Origin: Arachis hypogaea
Lineage: Eukaryota > Streptophyta > Magnoliopsida > Fabales > Fabaceae
Reading direction: 5' to 3'
Assembly: GCF_003086295.3 (NCBI RefSeq)
Contig: NC_092052.1
Span: 26,449,427-26,513,426, forward strand
Length of the DNA stretch: 64,000 bases
The stretch's first letter is position 1; every line of letters begins with the position of its first letter. Shown piece after piece: positions 57,835 through 64,000 of the stretch. The notes beneath the pieces are model-generated. The model made no database searches. It was not told the DNA's origin and saw only the letters and a list, made by a program, of their open reading frames with translations. The position numbers and the translations under genes are program-made.

Positions 57835-58279
57835 GAATGGTAATGGAAAGAAAAAAGCTATGATTTTCCAACACCAAACTTAAAACTTTGCTCGTCCTCG
57901 AGTAAAAATAAAGAAAAGAGAAGAGTGGAGGAGAAGAAGAAGAAAATAGAAGGATATAGAGGGAGAGAGAGGGCTCGGCCTTATGGGTCTTATGAGTGTA
58001 TGAGAGGTGTGTGTATGAAGGGTTATGAAGAGGGGTAGTTATAGGAGTAGAGATGGGTGGGGTTCGGCCATGGGTGGGATTTTGGGTGGGAAATTTGATT
58101 TTAAAGTGGGTGGGTGTTGGTGGGAGTTATGATGGATTTGGGGAAGTGAAATGGATGTGAATGGGCTAGGGTTTATAGGAAAGTGTGTATGGGAAAGTGT
58201 GAAAGTAAGTGGGGTAGAGATTGGCGAGAATCGTGTTGGTTAGGAATTTCTCTTATAGAAAGAAGAATTTCATTGTAAG
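57835..58279. other. 5' flank of the element D ORF
   Basis: Contains ACACCAAACTTAAAACTTTG, then GAGAGAG and GTGGGTGGG low-complexity DNA. No gene. Confidence 0.5.
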
Positions 58280-60018
58280 TGGTGCACGAAATTGTGATCT
58301 CCAGGCTCGAACAAATCCTGGTAATGGCTCCAGAGCTTGGTGCTCTAATCTTAATTCATAATTGTCACAACTTCGATACAACTAACCAGCAAGTGCACTG
58401 GGTCGTCCAAGTAATACCTTACGTGAGTAAGGGTCGAATCCCACAGAGATTGTTGGTATGAAGCAAGCTATGGTCACCTTGTAAATCTCAGTCAGGCGGA
58501 TATATAATGATAATATGGTTTTCGAATAATAAATAATAGAATAGGGATAGAGATGCTTATGTAAATCATTGGTAGGAATTTCAGATAAGCGAATAGAGAT
58601 GCTTTCGTTCCTCTGAACCTCTGCTTTCCTGCTATCTTCATCCAATCAGTCTTACTCCTTTCCATGGCTGGCTTTATGTGATACATCACCACTGTCAATG
58701 GCTACTTTCGGTCATCTCACGGGAAAATGATCCAATGCCCTATCACGGCACGGCTAATCGTCTGGAGGCATCACCTTTGTCAATGGTTTCATCTTATCCT
58801 CTCAGTGAATAATATGCTCACGCACCCTGTCACGGCACGGCTATTCATCTGTCGGTTCTCGATCATGCCGGAATAGGATTTACTATCCTTTTGCGTCTAT
58901 CACTAACGCCCTGCGATCGCGAGTTCGGAGCTCGTCACAGTCATTCAATCATTGAATCCTACTTGGAATACCACAGACAAGGTTTAGACCTTCCGGATTC
59001 TCTTGAATGCCGCCATCATTCTAGCTTACGCCACGAAGATTCTGGTTAAGAGATCTAAGAGATATTCATTCTAGCTTATTTCATGTAGAACGGAAGTGTT
59101 TGTCAGGCACGCGTTCATAAGGGAGAAGGATGATGAGCGTCACACATAATCATCACCTTCATCACGTTCTTGGGTGCGAATGGATATCTTAGAAGCGAAA
59201 TAAGATGAATTGAATAGAAAACAGTAGTACTTTGCATTAATCTTCGAGGAACAGCAGAGCTCCACACCTTAATCTATGGAGTGTAGAAACTCTACCGTTA
59301 AAAATACATAAGTGAAGGTCCAGGCATGGCCGAGATGGCCAGCCCCCTAAAACGTGATCAAAGGATCATAAGGTAATCCAAAGATGGTCTAAAAGACTAG
59401 TAAGAGGTCCTATTTATAATAAACTAGCTACTAGGGTTTACATGAGTAAGTAATTGATGCATAAATCCACTTCCGGGGCCCACTTGGTGTGTGTTTGGGC
59501 TGAGCTTAAGTGTAACACGTGCAGAGGCCATTTGTGGAGTTGAACGCCAGTTTCTGTGCCAGTTTGGGCGTTCAACTCTGGTTTTGGATCCTTTTCTGGC
59601 GCTGGACACCAGATTTGGGCAGAAGGCTGGCGTTGAACGCCAGTTTACGTCGTCTATTCTTGGCCAAAGTATGGACTATTATATATTGCTGGAAAGCTCT
59701 GGATGTCTACTTTCCAACGCAATTAGAAGCGCGCCATTTCGAGTTCTGTAGCTCCAGAAAATCCACTTTGAGTGCAGGGAGGTCAGAATCCAACAGCATC
59801 AGCAGTCCTTCTTCAACCTCTGAATCTGATTTTTGCTCAAGTCCCTTAATTTCAGCCAGAAAATACCTGAAATCACAGAAAAACACACAAACTCATAGTA
59901 AAGTCCAGAAATGTGTATTTAACATAAAAACTAATGAAAACATCCCTAAAAGTAACTAGATCCTACTAAAAACATACTAAAAACAATGTCAAAAAGCGTA
60001 TAAATTATCCGCTCATCA
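58280..60018 (-). repeat. 3' LTR of element E (1739 bp)
   Basis: On the minus strand it starts TGATGAGCGGATAATTTATA and ends ...AATTTCGTGCACCA. It is a closer relative of LTR B than LTR D is. The outer flank (58275-58279) is GTAAG, the presumed left copy of the target duplication in element D. Confidence 0.82.
59534..59643. repeat. 31-bp-pitch palindrome array, four units (LTR E)
   Basis: Units start at 59534, 59565, 59596 and 59627, exactly 31 bp apart; the last is CTGGCGTTGAACGCCAG, intact. Confidence 0.9.
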
Positions 60019-61129
60019 CAACACCAAACTTAAATTGTTGCTTGTCCCCAAGCAACTGAAAATCAAATAGGATAAAAAGAAGAGAATATACTATAAATTC
60101 CAAACTATCAATGAAACATAGCTTCAATCATATGAGCGGGACTTATAGCTTTTTGCCTCTTGAATAGTTTTGGCATCTCACTTTATCCATTGAGGTTCAG
60201 AATGATTGGCATCTATAGGAACTTCAGATTTCGAATAGTGTTATTGACTCTCCTAGTTCAGTATGATGATTCTTGAACACAGCTTCTTTATGAGTCTTGG
60301 CCGTGGCCCTAAGCACTTTGTTTTCCAGTATTACCACCGGATACATAAATGCCACAGACACATAATTGGGTGAACCTTTTCAGATTGTGACTCAGCTTTG
60401 CTAAAGTCCCCAATTAGAGGTGCCCAGGGTTCTTAAGCACACTCTTTTTTTTGCTTTGGACCTTGACTTTAACCGCTCAGTCTCAAGTTTTCACTTGACA
60501 CCTACACGCCACAAGCACATGGTTAGGGACAGCTTGGTTTAGCCGCTTAGACCAGGATTTTATTCCTTTAGGCCCTCCTATCCACTGATGCTCAAAGCCT
60601 TGGGATCCTTTTTATTTGCCCTTGCCTTTTGGTTTTAAGGGTTATTGGCTTTTTCTGCTTGCTTTTTCTTTTTCTTTCTAATTTTTTTTTTCGCCTATTT
60701 TTTTTTTCTGCAAGCTTTGTTCTTTGCTGCTTTTTCTTGCTTCAAGAATCATTTTTATGATTTTTCAGATTATCAAATAACATGTCTCCTAGTCATCATT
60801 CTTTCAAGAGCCAACATATTTAACATTCTTAAACAACAACTTCAAAAGGCTTATGCACTGTTCAAGCATACATTCAGAAAACAAGAAGCATTATCACCAC
60901 ATCAATATAATTAAACTAAGTTCAAGGATAAATTCAAAACTCATGTACTTCTTGTTCTTTTGAATTAAAACAGTTTTTATTTTAAGAGAGGTGATGGATT
61001 CATAGGACATTCATAACTTTAAGACAGAGTTACTAACTACTAATGATCATGTAATGAAGACACAAACATAGATAAGCACATAACATAGAAAATGAAAAAC
61101 AGAGAAAGTAAGAACAAGGAATGAGTCCA
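60019..61129. other. 3' non-coding region of element E
   Basis: Begins CAACACCAAACTTAAATTG next to the LTR. Homologous to the element B region starting at 25310. No gene. Confidence 0.65.
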
Positions 61130-62645
61130 TGACAAACCCCAATTTGAGGGTTTATCTTGTGTTGATTTCAGGGGTTTTATCAATGATTCCACACACTTTC
61201 TATATGAAAATACAAGATTTTGCATTCCTTTCCTAGTTTCGCCTCATGAATGAAAACATGCTTATTTCGCACTAAAATAGATACATTTCTAATCTTCTCT
61301 TGATGCCATTCGATGTCGTGACTTGTGTGTTAAGTGGTTTCAGGATATAGAGTAGGAATGGACCGAAAGAGAGGAGGAAGACGGGTACAAAGGAAGGAAG
61401 CATGAGGATTAAGCTTTGGAAATTTCCGCATGGGCGCGTGCGCGCACCTTGCGCGCCCGCGCGGATAGGGCAACGTGGAGCCAAAGCCAAGAGCCGGCTT
61501 GAGAAGCGGCTAAGCCAGGATCTTCATGGGAGCGCACGCGTACATCACGCCTCCGCGCACATTACAAGACGTCTCAACGGCGCGTGCGCGTACCTTGCGC
61601 GTGCGCGCCGATTTGCGAATATGATTTTTTTAAGAAGTCACGTGACTTAGGCGTGGAGGCAGTTAAGGATCCCACTCTTGGAGAAACACCTTGGCGGGAA
61701 AAGCTTAAGAAGACCAAAGGAACAAGGGTTAAGGGCACTTAGTTAGTTCATTTTTCTAGATCTAGATATTTTTGGGGAGAGGAGAGTTAGTTACACTTTG
61801 GGAAGAAGAAGAGGAAGATTCCAAGCTTCATTAGGGTTCATCCTCATCTAATTTCTGAATTTTCAATGACTTTTTGGTGAGATCCATTACAATTCTCACT
61901 CCATTTTGTTCATGTCATAGATTTTCTTCTCCAATTTCAAGTAGTAGATGCAATTGATCAATTCTCATAGATCTAGAATTCAACTTTGTAATTTTGGATT
62001 TTGTCTCTATTTTGAGAATTCAATTTTCATTGCTACTCTTTGAGACTTGTTGTTAGACCTTACGTTCTTCTCATTTTACTATGACTTTCCTTATTGCTCA
62101 TCACATGTTTGATAAAATGACAACACTAGCTATGGAGTAGAATTTTCACACTTGGCATAGGGTTTGGTCCTTGGAAGAAGTTGAATAGTTGTATCAATAG
62201 TTGATTTGGAATTAGGGATTGCTAGTTGGCTTGGAGTGCACTAAAGCTAGATTCCCATAAGGTGAAGCTAGGACTTGTGACTCAAGTTGATTGCTTTCAT
62301 TTGACCTCCCTCTATGCCTAGGGGATAACTAAATGAAGCAAGGCCTAATTGTTGTCAACATTGAATGGACTATAAGGATAGAATTTCTAACGCCAACCCT
62401 AAGCCAAGTCTTTTGATAATTGATTGTTTGTTTCTCATTACTTTGCTAAAACCTTCAAGAATTCCAACAAGGCTTACTAAATCAATAAGATGCACACTTT
62501 GGCAATTCCTAGGGAGAACGACTCGGGAGACTAGTACTCTCGGATATAGATTGTAGATTTGTTTGATGAAGGAGTTTGCGTCGGTTTAGACTATACTACG
62601 ATTGATCATTTGATAATTTCTATACCGGCAAAAATTCATTTGTCA
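61130..62645 (+). repeat. 5' LTR of element F (1516 bp)
   Basis: Ends TGACAAACCCC and ...TCATTTGTCA give perfect TGACAAA/TTTGTCA inverted termini. U5 box ATTCCTAGGGAGAACGAC near 62506. CpG palindrome pairs at 61433/61450, 61529/61546 and 61579/61596. Related to LTRs G and H. Confidence 0.9.
61433..61610. repeat. Phased CpG palindrome pairs in LTR F
   Basis: Three pairs (61433/61450, 61529/61546, 61579/61596) with a 17-bp pitch inside each pair; the last two pairs are 50 bp apart. Units vary (GGCGCGTGCGCGCA, TGCGCGCCCGCGCG), so the spacing is better kept than the exact bases. Confidence 0.85.
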
Positions 62646-62648
62646 AAA

Positions 62649-62666
62649 TGGCGCCGTTGCCGGGGA
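62649..62666 (+). promoter_or_regulatory. Primer binding site of element F (tRNA-Asp)
   Basis: TGGCGCCGTTGCCGGGGA is fully complementary to the 3' end of plant tRNA-Asp(GTC) as I know it, three bases after the LTR. It primes minus-strand cDNA synthesis. Confidence 0.92.
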
Positions 62667-62795
62667 AGTTGCTTAGTGTGCCATGTTATTGTTTTGGATT
62701 AAGTGTGTATATATGTACATAGTTGCACTTCATTGTATACTACTCAATTGACTAACTCCTCATCGTTACAATGAATTCCATTTCCCCTTCATTGC

Positions 62796-64000
62796 ATGAC
62801 GCGTTCACAACCGAATCCGCGCTTAGCCCCTTATGATCTGGAAATAGAACGAACTTTGTTTCATATTAGACAAGCTCGGAGGCGGCTAAGATTTGGAAAA
62901 GGTGAAGAGGTTTTCACCACCTCAACCACCTTACTAGAAGTGAACATTGAACCGTCACTCAAAGAAGGCATTAATCATACTCCCATCAATCTCACTAACA
63001 ATTCTTCTTTTGTTTTAGGTACTAATACCATGGACGCTCCAAGGAGAGTTACCATCAAGGAAGCGGGTGCACCGGATTATGTCCTTCAACCCCTTCATGT
63101 AACTCACCCCAATTTGAATGCGAACTTTGAATTGAAGACCGCTCTGATCAACCTCCTACCCAAGTTTCACGGGCTTCCCGCACAAGACCCTATTCGACAT
63201 CTCAAGGACTTCCATCGCATATGCTCGACTACTAGACGGGAAGGGTCCGATGAAGTTGCTATATGGTTGTTTGCTTTCCCTTTCTCTCTTGAGGACAAGG
63301 CCAAAGAATGGTTCTACACCCTCTCTAGTGAAGTTACCTCCGATTGGGACCTACTTAGAAGGGGGTTCTTGGATAAATTCTTGCCCCCGGAAAAGATGGA
63401 TAGGCTAAGGAAGGAAATGTCTTGTATTGTGCAAGGTGAGACGGAACCACTCTATGAGTATTGGGAACGGTTTCGCAAACTACTAGATGCATGCCCTAAT
63501 CACATGATCGACACTCAAGTATTGCTTGGATACATATGTCAAGGGATGCGAGAGCAAGATAGAACCCTCTTGGACACCTCTAGCAATGGTTCTTTGTCCA
63601 AATATAAAACCGCGGAGGAGGCATGGCAACTTATTATTGACTTAGCCGAATCCAATCAACATATGAGGCGAAGAGTCAACCGTCCACGGACCGTGAACGA
63701 GGTATCAACTAGTAGTGAAGCCACCGCTCTAACTCAATCCTTGAATGAGATGACATCCGTTTTGAGGCAACTCCAATTGAACCAACAACAACCACAACAA
63801 CCTCAATCATATCAACAACACCCTCCACCACCTCAACAACACAACCAACAATTGGTCCCTCAAAGAGTATGTGGCATTTGCTCTTGCTACTCTCACCACA
63901 CGGATGAGTGCCCAAGCCTTCAAGAAGACAACACCTTGGCGGCTACCCATAATTTCTATGACCGCCCTAATCAAGGGTACTACCAAGGAGGTAATCCTAA
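62796..64000 (+). CDS. gag: gag of element F, open, runs off the window
   Basis: 401 codons without a stop. Gag builds the particle that packages element RNA. The start MTRSQPNPRLAPYDLEIERT is chosen because it matches the start of gag in element I and lies in frame; an earlier ATG at 62771 leads to a quick stop. The core shows the plant retrotransposon gag signature (DPIRHLKDFHRICST, FSLEDKAKEWFYTL, FLDKFLPPEKMDRLRKE, EPLYEYWERFRKLLDACPNH, EEAWQLIIDLAES). A Gln/Pro/His-rich linker (about residues 325-355) precedes a complete zinc knuckle, CGICSCYSHHTDEC (CX2CX4HX4C), then NTLAATHNFYDRPNQGYYQGG as in element I. In these elements gag and pol usually form one frame, so pol should follow downstream. 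Confidence 0.92.
   Translation, partial: MTRSQPNPRLAPYDLEIERTLFHIRQARRRLRFGKGEEVFTTSTTLLEVNIEPSLKEGINHTPINLTNNSSFVLGTNTMDAPRRVTIKEAGAPDYVLQPLHVTHPNLNANFELKTALINLLPKFHGLPAQDPIRHLKDFHRICSTTRREGSDEVAIWLFAFPFSLEDKAKEWFYTLSSEVTSDWDLLRRGFLDKFLPPEKMDRLRKEMSCIVQGETEPLYEYWERFRKLLDACPNHMIDTQVLLGYICQGMREQDRTLLDTSSNGSLSKYKTAEEAWQLIIDLAESNQHMRRRVNRPRTVNEVSTSSEATALTQSLNEMTSVLRQLQLNQQQPQQPQSYQQHPPPPQQHNQQLVPQRVCGICSCYSHHTDECPSLQEDNTLAATHNFYDRPNQGYYQGGNP

Larger units (their letters stand above)
54082..58279 (-). mobile_element. 3' part of a non-autonomous LTR retrotransposon (element D)
   Basis: A 3' LTR (54082-55609), interior sequence related to elements B and E, and a damaged plant-transposon-protein ORF (56720-57834). 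At 58280 element E interrupts it. No RT or integrase is seen. Confidence 0.75.
58280..61129 (-). mobile_element. 3' part of a non-autonomous LTR retrotransposon (element E)
   Basis: A 3' LTR (58280-60018) plus 1.1 kb of interior that follows element B's 25310-26457 closely up to GGAATGAGTCCA. Element F inserted exactly there, between bases matching 26457 and 26458 of element B. The rest of E should resume after F, outside the window. Confidence 0.8.
61130..64000 (+). mobile_element. 5' part of an Athila-like Ty3/gypsy retrotransposon (element F), apparently young
   Basis: The 5' LTR (61130-62645), an unmutated tRNA-Asp primer site (62649-62666) and an open gag (from 62796) run to the window edge. 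It inserted into element E, itself nested in D and C', so it is the latest event visible on this side. The preceding bases GTCCA (61125-61129) should recur after its 3' LTR if the copy is complete. Confidence 0.88.

Noticed and set aside
1..64000. tRNA, rRNA or microRNA genes
   Set aside because: I saw only primer sites complementary to tRNA-Asp, not a tRNA gene with both A and B boxes, and no rRNA-like sequence.

Overview
This window looks like a retrotransposon-dominated intergenic block of a plant nuclear genome, most likely a legume close to peanut (Arachis). The basis is AT-rich plant DNA, plant retrotransposon lineages (Athila-like and Tekay/Del-like Ty3/gypsy, L1-type LINE, hAT, CACTA, MITE) and words I associate with Arachis LTRs: the palindrome CTGGCGTTTAACGCCAG, CGCGTACGCG clusters, and LTRs beginning TGATGAGCGGATAA. 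The species call is inference. I found no intact host gene, tRNA or rRNA; nearly every coding trace belongs to a mobile element, and only one (a gag at the right edge) is open throughout its visible length.

Left block (1-15870) is a three-level nest. Plus-strand element G (3' part, LTR 3469-5061) sits inside the env-like ORF of minus-strand Athila-like element I (5062-14160: env-like ORF start, integrase, RNase H/RT, protease, gag, tRNA-Asp-type primer site, 5' LTR). Element I in turn sits just upstream of the polypurine tract of plus-strand element H (LTR 14315-15870).

Middle block (18060-35858) is a degenerate hAT DNA transposon with a perfect 8-bp target duplication (TCAGAGAC) on both sides. 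About 14 kb of LTR elements lie between its left end and its transposase pseudogene: a Tekay-type LTR fragment C, a partial non-autonomous element A, and a two-LTR non-autonomous element B with gag-protease but no RT or integrase. A broken minus-strand L1-type LINE follows (37302-42828), then an AT-rich gene-free stretch with a 183-bp MITE (46669-46851, 9-bp duplication) and a non-autonomous CACTA element (48210-50550) near the centre of a foldback element.

Right block (51024-64000) is a second, four-step nest: Tekay-type LTR and pol tail C' > element D > element E > element F. F runs off the window with an open gag, a perfect-looking tRNA-Asp primer site and a 1516-bp LTR, so it looks youngest.

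The most interesting signals are two phased palindrome lattices. One is a 31-bp-pitch array of CTGGCGTTWAACGCCAG units: four units in each of four LTRs (B 3', B 5', D, E) and ten units inside element B. The other is a set of CpG-rich CACGCGTACGCGTC-like palindromes in pairs 17 bp apart, repeating every ~50 bp, in LTRs or spacers of several different element families. A structured second polypurine tract inside G and tandem primer-site-like sequences in B are also notable. Element letters (A-I, C') are mine.
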